Shown here: positions 6,721 to 15,672 of the stretch, in pieces
Position numbering within the stretch: position 1 is the stretch's first letter
Layout: each line of letters starts with the position of its first letter
Assembly (NCBI GenBank): GCA_002497765.1
Contig: DAET01000056.1
Span: forward strand, 1-29,017
Source: Euryarchaeota archaeon UBA486
Lineage (GTDB): Archaea; Thermoplasmatota; Poseidoniia; Poseidoniales; Poseidoniaceae
Length of the DNA stretch: 29,017 nt
Reading direction: 5' to 3'
Program-made: the position numbers and the translations under genes
The notes under the pieces: generated by a model
The model's input: only the letters and a program-made list of their open reading frames with translations
Databases searched by the model: none
Told to the model about the DNA's origin: nothing

Positions 6721-9700
6721 ATGGCAAATTCAGCCGCCGAGATCCCAACTCGAAAACATCGAGCTTTTTTGTTGGCGACGCTCTTTCTCCTCTCCCTCAT
6801 GAGCATGGCCGCTCAGGCGGCCGACTCGGACGGTGATGGCGTGGAGGACAGCCTTGACGACTGTCCTTGGGCCGCAGGAACCTCGACCGTTGACAGCGAT
6901 GGTTGTCCGGACCAGGATGGTGACGGAACGTCCGATTACAACGACGGGTGGGTCATTGGAAATCCGAATTTTCAAAACGAGTTCACCATCACGTCCGGCA
7001 GCGACTATTACGGCGTGGATTACCATCCGACCGGTGAATTCATCGTGACAGGGGCCGAGGACGGCTTTGTTCGCATTTGGAACGCCAGCACATGGACCAT
7101 CGTCCGTTCGGTCAACGCCAACACGGACGTGAACGGCGTTGATTTCTCTCCTGACGGTATGTACGTCGCAGCCGCTTTGAACGACGACACCATTGACATC
7201 TACCACAGTAGTAACCTGTCGTCTCTTCATGGTAGCATTAGCGTCGACGTTGGAAGCGGCGATCAAGTCAACAACGTGGAGTTCTCACCCAACGGCGCTA
7301 CGGTTGCTGTGGCCATCGGCCGTTCGGGGAACAGCGGTACCAACGGGGAAGTCGCAGTGATCGACGTTCAAACCGGGACAGAACTCTACGCCGTGAACCC
7401 CAACGGTGAGGACCGCTTCTATGACGTGGCTCATTCACCGGATGGGCAATACATGGCCTTGGCTGGAAACGGCGATATCTACATCGTTAACACGACTTCA
7501 CGATCGACGACGTGGACGTTTACCAATCCACCTTCTTCGGTCAATGCTCTGGCTTGGTCGCCGGACGGCAATTTCATTTCGATGTGTGGAGGTTGGGAAG
7601 GTTCCTCGGCCAGTTTTGACATGTATCAATACGCCAACGGTGCGTGGAACCGTATATGGGAAAAGACCACCACCACTTCCTGCGCATCGACCACGTTCTC
7701 AACCGACGGTTCGCAGGTCGTCGCTGGCATGTACTGGTACCAAGCAGACGGGAATACGGCCCGAGTGTACGAGTCCGACACGGGCGTTCAAGTGGATTCG
7801 TTCAGCGGGCCACGACCTGGAGGTTGCACCTCTGGTAGTAACAACCAATGCGGCGTCATGTACGGCGTCGCTTGGAGCCCCGATGCCACCCACATCGTAA
7901 CGGCGAATGGACGAAACGACGAGGGCGTTTATTTCTGGTACGCCGATATTGACGAAGACAATGACGGCTACAACACGACGGACCAAGGCGATGGGATCGT
8001 CGACGCCTTCCCGACCGATGGCACGCAGTGGGACGACACCGATGGCGATGGCTATGGCGACAACCCAGCCCCTGCCAACGAACCCGACGAGTGCATCACC
8101 ACCCCAGGCACCTCAACCCAAGACCGCTTCGGCTGTCCCGACACCGACGGAGACGGTTGGTCCGATGCAGGCGATTGGGCCCCGCTCGACCCTCTGCAGT
8201 GGGTTGACGCCGATGAGGACGGGTACGGAGATAACTATCGCTTTGACCTCAACGAATATCAAATTCACGTGAACCAATCAGGGGACGCCTTCCCCAACGA
8301 CCCGACGCAGTGGAACGACACCGATGGCGACGGGTTTGGCGACAATTACGACAATGCCTCGTGGAACGACTATCGTCCATCGACTTGGCCAGGACTCTTG
8401 TTGCCCCTCGCCAACGAGCCCGACGCGTTTCCACTTGACCGCACGCAACACATGGATTCTGACGGCGATTGGATCGGCGACAATCCGAACAGCGACCGCG
8501 CTGACGCCTGCCCTTACGAGTTCGGCGATTCTCAATACGACCGACTTGGCTGCCCCGATACCGATGGAGACGGGTACTCTAACCCAAGTGCATCATGGCC
8601 GAGCACCACCGACTGCTACGGCGCCGATGCCTTCCCTGAAGACTCGACGCAATGGTGCGATGAAGACAACGACGGCTTTGGCAGCAATCCCGATGGCAAC
8701 AATTCTGACGACTGCCCCAACAACGCCGGCTCGTCCACCGTTGACCGCGTGGGTTGTGTGGACCGAGACGGCGACGGCTATTCCAACGCCGGCGACCCCT
8801 TCCCCGACGACCCCACACAGTGGTCCGACCGGGACGGCGATAACCGAGGTGACAACGCTTCGGGCAACAACCCCGACGCCTTCCCCGACGATACGAGTCA
8901 ATGGAAGGACAGCGATGGTGATGGCTACGGCGATAACCCCGGTGGTAACAACGGGGACGCCTTCCCATCCGACGCCACGCAATGGAGCGATGAAGACGGG
9001 GACGGCTACGGCGACAACACCGATGGAAAAGATGGGGACGTGTGTCCGTTGGACTACGGTGAGTCGCAGGCTGAACTCAGCCGGGGGTGCCCCGACTCTG
9101 ACCTCGACGGTGTGACCGATCCGCTCGACGCCTTCCCCGACGATCCCTTCCAGTGGGCCGATACCGACGGTGATGGCTACGGCGACAACACCAATGTCCC
9201 TAGCGGCGATGATTGTGTTGACGTGTTTGGGAAATCCTTCGAAGAGGGCCGCTTGGGCTGCCCCGATGCTGACCTTGACGGCTATGCCGACGTCGACGAT
9301 GTGTTCCCCACCGACCAAGAGCAGTGGGCTGACTTTGACGGCGACGGCTACGGCGACAACTACTACTGGGAAAACAACACGGTGGCCGATGAAGAAAACC
9401 CAGGCATGTTCCTGACGTTGCGAGAACAACGTGGCGACGCCTTCCCGCAAATCGCCAGCCAGTGGTCTGACATGGACGGCGACGGTTGGGGCGACAACCA
9501 GAGCAGCTCCAACCGCGTGGACAACTTCCCCCTTCGTGCCAGCCAGTGGCTGGACTTCGACGGGGATGGCTACGGTGACAACGCTACTGGCTACCAGTTC
9601 GATGCGTGCTACAAGGTGCCAGGAACGTCCACCACCGGAGACTACGAGGAATACTTCGGTTGTCCTGATTCAGACGGTGATGGCACAGCCGACGAATACG

Positions 9701-10149
9701 ACCCCTGCCCGTGGGACCCTGAGGTGTCTCAGGGCTCCCGTACAACGGCCGTGTGCGGCATCACTGAGGACCCAAGCCTTGCATCCAACGACGATGGAGA
9801 AGCCGGTTCCCTCCTGAGTGGAAACAGTGGAACGCTCCAAATCATGGGTGGCGTCATTATCTTCCTGCTCGCCCTGATCGTCGTCGCTCAAGTGGCCAAG
9901 ACCGCCGGTCGACGAAAAGCCGTTGCGAACAAGCGCGAGGACCAACTCGCTCAAGCCTCCGTCGCAGAGGAAGAGGAGCGCCGCCAAGCCTGGATTCAAC
10001 ACTACATCGCTGAAGGAAACTATGCAGAAGCACGTGCGCTGGGTTGGGAAGGGACCGAGGGGTTGCCCGAATGGAAGCAATACGAAATGCAGCAGCAGGC
10101 GGCTCAAGAAGCAGCCATTCCTACCATGATGGACCTCGAAAACCTCTGA
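6721..10149 (+). CDS. Secreted, membrane-anchored WD40-propeller and thrombospondin-type-3-like repeat protein
   Basis: A 1142-residue surface protein. After a signal peptide (RKHRAFLLATLFLLSL, cleavage after MAAQA) come two Ca-binding motifs (DSDGDGVEDSLDDCP and DQDGDGTSDYND). Seven WD40-like blades follow at about 97-408, each with a core such as VDFSPDG, VEFSPNG or LAWSPDG. About 20 acidic DxDGDG units then run to about residue 1000. Twelve of these are of the DGDGYGDN kind, interspersed with Cys-containing GCPDTDGDG units. One membrane helix (GVIIFLLALIVVAQVA, about 1043-1058) is followed by a charged cytosolic tail of about 80 residues (KREDQLAQASVAEEEERRQ). The domain order suggests a Ca-rigidified stalk carrying a propeller at the cell surface, perhaps for adhesion; the function is inferred. 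ATG 6682 and 6715 are alternative starts; the TATA box favours 6721. Confidence 0.88.
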   Translation: MANSAAEIPTRKHRAFLLATLFLLSLMSMAAQAADSDGDGVEDSLDDCPWAAGTSTVDSDGCPDQDGDGTSDYNDGWVIGNPNFQNEFTITSGSDYYGVDYHPTGEFIVTGAEDGFVRIWNASTWTIVRSVNANTDVNGVDFSPDGMYVAAALNDDTIDIYHSSNLSSLHGSISVDVGSGDQVNNVEFSPNGATVAVAIGRSGNSGTNGEVAVIDVQTGTELYAVNPNGEDRFYDVAHSPDGQYMALAGNGDIYIVNTTSRSTTWTFTNPPSSVNALAWSPDGNFISMCGGWEGSSASFDMYQYANGAWNRIWEKTTTTSCASTTFSTDGSQVVAGMYWYQADGNTARVYESDTGVQVDSFSGPRPGGCTSGSNNQCGVMYGVAWSPDATHIVTANGRNDEGVYFWYADIDEDNDGYNTTDQGDGIVDAFPTDGTQWDDTDGDGYGDNPAPANEPDECITTPGTSTQDRFGCPDTDGDGWSDAGDWAPLDPLQWVDADEDGYGDNYRFDLNEYQIHVNQSGDAFPNDPTQWNDTDGDGFGDNYDNASWNDYRPSTWPGLLLPLANEPDAFPLDRTQHMDSDGDWIGDNPNSDRADACPYEFGDSQYDRLGCPDTDGDGYSNPSASWPSTTDCYGADAFPEDSTQWCDEDNDGFGSNPDGNNSDDCPNNAGSSTVDRVGCVDRDGDGYSNAGDPFPDDPTQWSDRDGDNRGDNASGNNPDAFPDDTSQWKDSDGDGYGDNPGGNNGDAFPSDATQWSDEDGDGYGDNTDGKDGDVCPLDYGESQAELSRGCPDSDLDGVTDPLDAFPDDPFQWADTDGDGYGDNTNVPSGDDCVDVFGKSFEEGRLGCPDADLDGYADVDDVFPTDQEQWADFDGDGYGDNYYWENNTVADEENPGMFLTLREQRGDAFPQIASQWSDMDGDGWGDNQSSSNRVDNFPLRASQWLDFDGDGYGDNATGYQFDACYKVPGTSTTGDYEEYFGCPDSDGDGTADEYDPCPWDPEVSQGSRTTAVCGITEDPSLASNDDGEAGSLLSGNSGTLQIMGGVIIFLLALIVVAQVAKTAGRRKAVANKREDQLAQASVAEEEERRQAWIQHYIAEGNYAEARALGWEGTEGLPEWKQYEMQQQAAQEAAIPTMMDLENL
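7945..9720 (+). repeat. Coding tandem repeats (thrombospondin-type-3-like, DGDGYGDN units)
   Basis: The DNA encodes imperfect units built around DAFPxDxTQWxDxDGDGYGDN, spaced irregularly by 20-50 residues. Each aspartate-rich loop has the Dx[DN]xDG calcium-binding pattern. Recurrent GACGGCGATGGCTACGGCGACAAC-like stretches make this area prone to recombination and misassembly. The unit sequences diverge enough that the array is readable without collapse here. Confidence 0.85.
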
Positions 10150-10207
10150 CCCATCACACATGATTTGCACCGCTGACCTTTCAAAGGGGAACGGGCCATG
10201 TTTTCAC

Positions 10208-12760
10208 ATGGGCGAGAAGCCGACAGGCCGATTGTTGATGTTGGCGGGGCTCTTGGTGACCTCGTTGTTCATCGGCATGGTGTCGGCGGATGAAGGCGAC
10301 GTGGTCTTGACGGCCAGTGTCCTCAACGCCCCAGACCAGCCCTGGTTCGAACCCGGCCAACCCCTTGTTCTTGAGCCTCGATTGGTCAACAACGGACCAG
10401 AAGTCTCGTTGCTAATGAACCCAGCCTGTCCGGTGGTGTTGAACGTGTACAACGCCTCCAACGTCATGCTGGTCAACGGTTCCTCGGACTGTCCCCAACG
10501 CGAGCAAGGGCTCGACCTGTTTGCTGGCGAAGAACTCACTCTCGAGGCCGTAACATGGTCCATGAAAGATGAATCGGGGGCGTGGCTTGAGAGCGGCTCC
10601 TACACCGTGGAACTTCTTCATTCAGCTGGAGCCTCGTTCATCACCGAAGCAACCATCCAGACGCCTGTGTCCTTCCCTGAGGACCTGACCTTTGCCGTTC
10701 AAACCGCCCAGCGAACGACGGACGGACAGGCCGTTCATTTGGTGAGTTTGTACAACCCCACCGCCCAGAGCGTTGACCTTGACGAGACAGCGACCTGCCG
10801 ACTGGAAATTGCGGTGGATGCCCAGCACCGTCTCGGGGCACCTTGCACCGGTGGCGTGAGCACGCTGATGCCCGGTGAGGTGATGATGGTGGAGCAGGTT
10901 TCAACCAGTCCATCGGCTGCGGTCACCATCTCAACGCCGGGTGATTTCTTCGTGTTCAACAGCGGAGAAGGTGAGCCGACCGGCGCAACACTGTCCGAAC
11001 TTCAAATGGAGTTAGCAATGAGCGGCAATGAATTGCCCGCCTTCAGCCCAGGCGAAGTGCTGGTCAGCGAAGTGCTGTTGCGCTCCTCCTCCACGGCCTC
11101 CGTTCTGGTTGAGTTCACCGACGCCTGCAAAGCCGAGATGTGGGTGGTGGACGATCTTGGGGCCGTCGTCTACGACAGCCGAACGGGGAAGACCTGCACG
11201 ACGATCGATTTGGAAGTCACGATCGAACCGGAGACCCCTGAACGCTTGACATTGCCACAGTGGAATTTCTACGACGCTGCCGGGTGCATGGTCGAACCCG
11301 GTTCCTACACGGTCGTAGCTGAAGTGCCCGAGCACGGGTTGATCACCAGCAAGACCGTTGAATTCTTGTCCGTGGAAGCCAATCCGTGCGCTGCCTCCGA
11401 CGCTGCTCAACTTGATGCATCGCTGGCGTGGCAGGACGACCAAACACTCCGCCTCAACACAGAGGCCTCGACCGACCAAGCCACCTACCTCCGCATGGCC
11501 CAACCGTGCACGTTTGAAGTGGCCTTCCTCAACGATGGCGGTGATGTTGTTCACATCTTCCAGACCCTCTGCGACGCGTACGACGGTCGTAAAGTCCTCT
11601 TGCCTGAGGCCTCACAGCCGCTGGAGTTTGACGCCATTGACATCAGCATGATTCAAGACGGCAGCCCGCTTCTTCCCGATGGCTACTACACCCTGAGCCT
11701 CACGATGCTGTCCACTTCACCGTCCACCGTCTCGCTTCCGTTTGCCTGGCCTGCCGACTACGGTGTTGAAGAGGTCGAACCGACGGTCGTTGAGACGCTT
11801 GAACCGTTCGAATTGACGGGCACATGGACCGGTCTTCTCACCGACCAAGGCACGTGTTTTGTCATGGACGTCGACGGTGAAACCTTCCTCCTGTCCAACG
11901 CACGCACCCTGCCAAACTGGCAGCCCAGCGCCCAAAACCAAGGTGTTTACATCGTGGTCGAGACATCATCCTCTCCTGCCTGCAGCGGCTACCTTGCACC
12001 GTCGGTTGAAGTGGTTGAGGTTCGCATGGAGCAACCCATGGCCAGCGAAGAAGCCGCCCCGGGCGTGGTCTTGGACGAACCCACCACCACGGTCGTGGAA
12101 TCCAACGCCGCCGTCACTGCGGTGAGCGTGGTGGTCACCGCATCGGTTCTCTCGATGTTCGTCATGGTCGCCGCCACCAACGAAGGTCTCCGTCTGCCGG
12201 CCACCGCTGCTGGCTTGTGGTTCCTCGGGCTCATCGGAAAGACGCATGAAACCACGGACGGTCGCTACCAGCGCGGCCGACTGATGGGCTACCTGACAGC
12301 CAACCCCGGGTGCCACTTCAGAGCCCTCATGAGTGCCCTTGACATGAGCAACGGGCAAATTACGCACCACCTTCGTATCCTCGAGGCCGAGGAGCACGTG
12401 TGGCGAAAGAACGACGGTCGCCTTGTCCGCTTCTATCCCCTGACCAACAAACTTCACCCCAACACCAGCGAGGAAGACCTCCCTGTCCCACCGCTCTCTC
12501 CCGACCCGAACAGCCTTCAGGGCAAGATCCTCAATCTGCTCGACCAAGACGGCGACATGGGCCAATTCCCCACGCAGGCCGAACTTGCTAAGCGGTTGGA
12601 AAAGAGCCAGCAACTCATCTCCCATCACCTGCGAACCCTCCAGAAGTACGGGCTGGTCGAACGGCGTAAGATGGGCGTGAAAAACCGATACAAACTCACT
12701 CGAGAAGCGGTGTTCCTGTTGGAGACCAGCGATGACTTCGCTCACGACGACCTGCTCTGA
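10208..12760 (+). CDS. Transmembrane one-component regulator: extracellular beta domains, one helix, tandem cytosolic winged helices
   Basis: An 850-residue protein. A signal peptide (GRLLMLAGLLVTSLFIGMVSA) leads into about 600 extracellular residues. These read as about four repeated beta-sandwich domains resembling the BsuPI fold: recurring SVLNAPDQPWFEPGQPLVLE-like openings, a Cys pair in each (PACPVV with SDCPQ; ATCRLE with APCTGG), and closing GSYTVELL or GYYTLSL strands. A membrane helix (SVVVTASVLSMFVMVAAT) lies at about 637-655. Two ArsR/MarR-like winged helices follow: ALMSALDMSNGQITHHLRIL (about 700-720) and ELAKRLEKSQQLISHHLRTL (about 792-811). The topology places DNA binding inside and sensing outside, so it is likely a membrane-tethered transcription regulator. 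ATG 10160 is an alternative start that would lengthen the signal peptide. The preceding surface-protein gene ends 58 bp upstream on the same strand. Confidence 0.85.
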   Translation: MGEKPTGRLLMLAGLLVTSLFIGMVSADEGDVVLTASVLNAPDQPWFEPGQPLVLEPRLVNNGPEVSLLMNPACPVVLNVYNASNVMLVNGSSDCPQREQGLDLFAGEELTLEAVTWSMKDESGAWLESGSYTVELLHSAGASFITEATIQTPVSFPEDLTFAVQTAQRTTDGQAVHLVSLYNPTAQSVDLDETATCRLEIAVDAQHRLGAPCTGGVSTLMPGEVMMVEQVSTSPSAAVTISTPGDFFVFNSGEGEPTGATLSELQMELAMSGNELPAFSPGEVLVSEVLLRSSSTASVLVEFTDACKAEMWVVDDLGAVVYDSRTGKTCTTIDLEVTIEPETPERLTLPQWNFYDAAGCMVEPGSYTVVAEVPEHGLITSKTVEFLSVEANPCAASDAAQLDASLAWQDDQTLRLNTEASTDQATYLRMAQPCTFEVAFLNDGGDVVHIFQTLCDAYDGRKVLLPEASQPLEFDAIDISMIQDGSPLLPDGYYTLSLTMLSTSPSTVSLPFAWPADYGVEEVEPTVVETLEPFELTGTWTGLLTDQGTCFVMDVDGETFLLSNARTLPNWQPSAQNQGVYIVVETSSSPACSGYLAPSVEVVEVRMEQPMASEEAAPGVVLDEPTTTVVESNAAVTAVSVVVTASVLSMFVMVAATNEGLRLPATAAGLWFLGLIGKTHETTDGRYQRGRLMGYLTANPGCHFRALMSALDMSNGQITHHLRILEAEEHVWRKNDGRLVRFYPLTNKLHPNTSEEDLPVPPLSPDPNSLQGKILNLLDQDGDMGQFPTQAELAKRLEKSQQLISHHLRTLQKYGLVERRKMGVKNRYKLTREAVFLLETSDDFAHDDLL

Positions 12761-12846
12761 GGTTGGTGGTTCTGGGCAGAACCGAGGCGTGGATTTCATA
12801 GCGTGTCGTTGAGTGGCCACGGTTGTCCAGTGGACGGTGATGAACC

Positions 12847-15672
12847 ATGTCAGCCGAGGCAGAACCCGTGGACGAAGTTGGGTGGCAGCAACGATGGGAC
12901 GAAGCAGGCTTGTTTCACGCTGACATTCACAGCGATCGTCCCAAATTCTACTGCCTTGAGATGTACCCTTACCCGTCGGGAAAAATGCACATGGGGCACG
13001 TTCGAAATTATTCCATTGGCGATGCCGTGGCCCGCTTCAAGCGGCTGATGGGCTTTGATGTGCTCTACCCCATGGGCTTCGATTCCTTCGGGATGCCTGC
13101 AGAAAACGCCGCGATTTCCGAGGGTGGCCATCCACACGACATCACCGAACGGAACATGGCGTCCATCACAGAACAAATCAAGCGGATGGGCTTCTCGTAC
13201 GACTGGCGACGCACGCTCAAGAGCCATGACCCTCGGTACTACAAGTGGAACCAGTGGTTTTTCACCAAATTCATGGAGAACGGTCTGGCGACGCGCGAGT
13301 TCTCTCCCGTCAACTGGTGCACGTCGTGTAGTACGGTGCTTGCGAACGAGCAGGTGAAGGCCGGTCGATGCTGGCGCTGCAACGGTCCTGTAACCCAGAA
13401 GGAAATGAATCAGTGGTTCCTTGACCTCCCATCCTACGGCCAAGAACTCGAGGATGGCCTCGACACCATTGGGTTCCCCGAGCACGTCAAATCACTCCAG
13501 CGAGACTGGCTGGGTCGCTCCGAGGGCGCGAACATTCGCTTCGGAATCGTGGACGACGAGCGCGACATCGAAGTCTTCACCACCCGCCCCGATACGCTGT
13601 TCGGCTCCACCTTTGTCACCCTCGCTCCCGAACACCCGCTGGCTGAATCCTTGGTCGCAGGAACCGAGTACGAAGCAGCTTGGAAAGCCCTCTACGACGA
13701 AGTGGCCTCGATGGCGGAGTTCGACCGCATCAAGAACATGAACAAGAAGAAAGGTGTGTTTTCAGGACGCTACGCCATTCACCCGTTGACCGGTGAGCAC
13801 GTTCCCATTTGGATCGGCAATTTCGTCATCGCCACCTACGGAACAGGTGCCGTGATGGCCGTACCCGCTCACGATGAGCGAGACCACGATTTCGCCAAGC
13901 AATACGACATCCCCATCAAGCGTGTGCTGGTGATGAAGGAAGGTGGCGACGGCGACGCCCCCATGGACAAGGCCGAAGTCGACCTTGGCTGGATGGTCAA
14001 CAGTCCGCTCGAGGGTTTTGACGGCCTCTACGGGTCGGAAGCAAAGCAAGCCGTGTGTGACGCCTTGGAGAAGGCGGGACGAGGGTCCCAGACCATCAAC
14101 TGGAAGATTCGACCGTGGCTCATCTCCAGGCAGCGATACTGGGGGACCCCCATTCCCGTGATTCATTGCGAGGAATGTGGCCCTGTTCCCGTTCCCGAGG
14201 AGGACCTTCCGGTTGAACTGCCTCGCGACGTGGTCTTCGGCCAGGGCAACCCGCTGACCACCTCTGAAGCCTTCCTGAACGTGGATTGTCCACGTTGCGG
14301 TGGACCAGCTCAACGAGAAACGGATACGATGGACACGTTCATTGATTCATCATGGTATTTCCTGCGCTACACCGACGCCATGAACGATGAGGAACCCTTT
14401 GCCAAGGCGGTGGCCAACCATTGGATGCACGTCGACTTTTACTGCGGTGGTATCGAACACGCTCAGATGCACCTCATCTACGCACGTTTCATGACCAAGG
14501 CGCTCCGCGACCTCGGCTTGGTCGACATTGACGAGCCGTTCAACGAACTGCTCTGCCAGGGGATGGTCAACAAAGCCGCTCCCTTCTGCCAGCCGTGCGG
14601 TGTCACCTTGTCCACGTCCTTCGAGGGCCAACCTTGCCCCCACTGCGGGAGTGAACTCGGTTCTCGGTCTGCCAAGATGAGCAAGTCGCTGGGCAACACC
14701 GTCTCACCGGAGGACATGATCGCCCGCTACGGCGCCGATACCGTTCGTTTGTTCATTCTCTTTGCAGCGAACCCGACGGCCGGCATGGATTGGTCGGACG
14801 CAGCGCTTGACGCCAACCACCGTGTGATGGTGCAAATGCGAGGCATGCCGGAGCAACTGTTGGGGTGGTCCGAAGCGCCCTCACCCATGGACGGCTGGCT
14901 GGAGGCCCGTTTCGCTCAGCGTGTGCATGAATTCTCTGAAGCCATGGAGACGTACGATTTGCGTCGAGCCGTGGAGATCTCTCACTATGAGATCATCAAA
15001 GACATCAACTGGTACACCCGTCGGGGCGGTCAGAATGTGGACGTCGCACGGCGCTGGCTCCCATCGTGGGCCCAGATGGTCTCGGTGTCAACGCCTCACC
15101 TCGCCGAAGAATGGTGGGCTGCACTGGACGGCACCGTCGGTCTGGTCGCGGGCAGCACGATGAACGTGCCCGCCCCGTTGTCCGAAGCACAGCAAACCCT
15201 GCTCGACGGTGAGCAGTACATCCGAGACGTGCTGGAGCAGGCTCGAAAGGTTCGCGTGGTGGCCGAGCGTCACTTGGGCCAGGCAGCGACCGAAGCCACC
15301 TTCGTGGTCTCGCCTTCGTGGAAGCGAAGCATGGCTCAGGCAGCGCTGGCGTTTATCCAAGACGGTGGGCATCCAAAACAGTTCATTCCCGTTCTCCAAG
15401 AACTCCCGTTGGCGCAAGGTGAGCGGAAAGGTGAGATGATGGGCTTCTGGGGCAAGAAAATGCTGCCCCAAGTGTTCAAGTGGGACGATGCCTCAAAGGC
15501 CGTGGTCGCTTCTTCCCTCGATGAGACGGCGGTGCTCGCTGCTGCTCAGGCCTTTGTTGCAGAGGAACTTCAACTCAGCACGGTGAACGTGGTGCTCGGT
15601 GAAAGCGAGGATGACGGCACTGGACGTGCCGGTTCGGCCATGCCGCTCTCTCCGGCGGTTGTCTACGCCTGA
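12847..15672 (+). CDS. leuS: Leucyl-tRNA synthetase, bacterial type
   Basis: A 941-residue class I synthetase that charges tRNA-Leu in the cytosol. The HIGH-like motif is PYPSGKMHMGHVRNYSIGD (His48-His51), and KMSKS is AKMSKSLGNTVSPEDM (Lys610-Ser614). The CP1 editing domain is recognisable by TTRPDTLFGSTFVTLAPEH and YGTGAVMAVPAHDERDHDFA. Cys pairs suggest zinc sites: CTSCSTVLANEQVKAGRCWRC, CEECG with CPRCG, and CQPCG with CPHCG just before KMSKS. NWCTSCSTVLANEQV, DWLGRSEG and the position of the editing insert match bacterial/organellar LeuRS rather than the archaeal-eukaryotic class, which suggests ancient transfer. ATG 12847 has GGTGATG just upstream. The 86-bp gap before it holds no gene or clear TATA box. 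The stop codon directly abuts the stop of the convergent surface-protein gene. Confidence 0.97.
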   Translation: MSAEAEPVDEVGWQQRWDEAGLFHADIHSDRPKFYCLEMYPYPSGKMHMGHVRNYSIGDAVARFKRLMGFDVLYPMGFDSFGMPAENAAISEGGHPHDITERNMASITEQIKRMGFSYDWRRTLKSHDPRYYKWNQWFFTKFMENGLATREFSPVNWCTSCSTVLANEQVKAGRCWRCNGPVTQKEMNQWFLDLPSYGQELEDGLDTIGFPEHVKSLQRDWLGRSEGANIRFGIVDDERDIEVFTTRPDTLFGSTFVTLAPEHPLAESLVAGTEYEAAWKALYDEVASMAEFDRIKNMNKKKGVFSGRYAIHPLTGEHVPIWIGNFVIATYGTGAVMAVPAHDERDHDFAKQYDIPIKRVLVMKEGGDGDAPMDKAEVDLGWMVNSPLEGFDGLYGSEAKQAVCDALEKAGRGSQTINWKIRPWLISRQRYWGTPIPVIHCEECGPVPVPEEDLPVELPRDVVFGQGNPLTTSEAFLNVDCPRCGGPAQRETDTMDTFIDSSWYFLRYTDAMNDEEPFAKAVANHWMHVDFYCGGIEHAQMHLIYARFMTKALRDLGLVDIDEPFNELLCQGMVNKAAPFCQPCGVTLSTSFEGQPCPHCGSELGSRSAKMSKSLGNTVSPEDMIARYGADTVRLFILFAANPTAGMDWSDAALDANHRVMVQMRGMPEQLLGWSEAPSPMDGWLEARFAQRVHEFSEAMETYDLRRAVEISHYEIIKDINWYTRRGGQNVDVARRWLPSWAQMVSVSTPHLAEEWWAALDGTVGLVAGSTMNVPAPLSEAQQTLLDGEQYIRDVLEQARKVRVVAERHLGQAATEATFVVSPSWKRSMAQAALAFIQDGGHPKQFIPVLQELPLAQGERKGEMMGFWGKKMLPQVFKWDDASKAVVASSLDETAVLAAAQAFVAEELQLSTVNVVLGESEDDGTGRAGSAMPLSPAVVYA

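Noticed and set aside
8593..9450. 285-residue minus-strand open frame within the type-3 repeats
   Set aside because: It is also a shadow of Asp/Gly-rich coding repeats; the plus-strand protein has a signal peptide, motifs and a membrane anchor.
7945..9720. Regularly recurring short DNA words that might suggest a CRISPR array
   Set aside because: The repeats are in frame, divergent, and encode acidic calcium-binding motifs with no unique spacers.
12761..12846. Possible small RNA or tRNA in the gap before leuS
   Set aside because: No cloverleaf, T-loop sequence or strong hairpin was seen in 86 bp.
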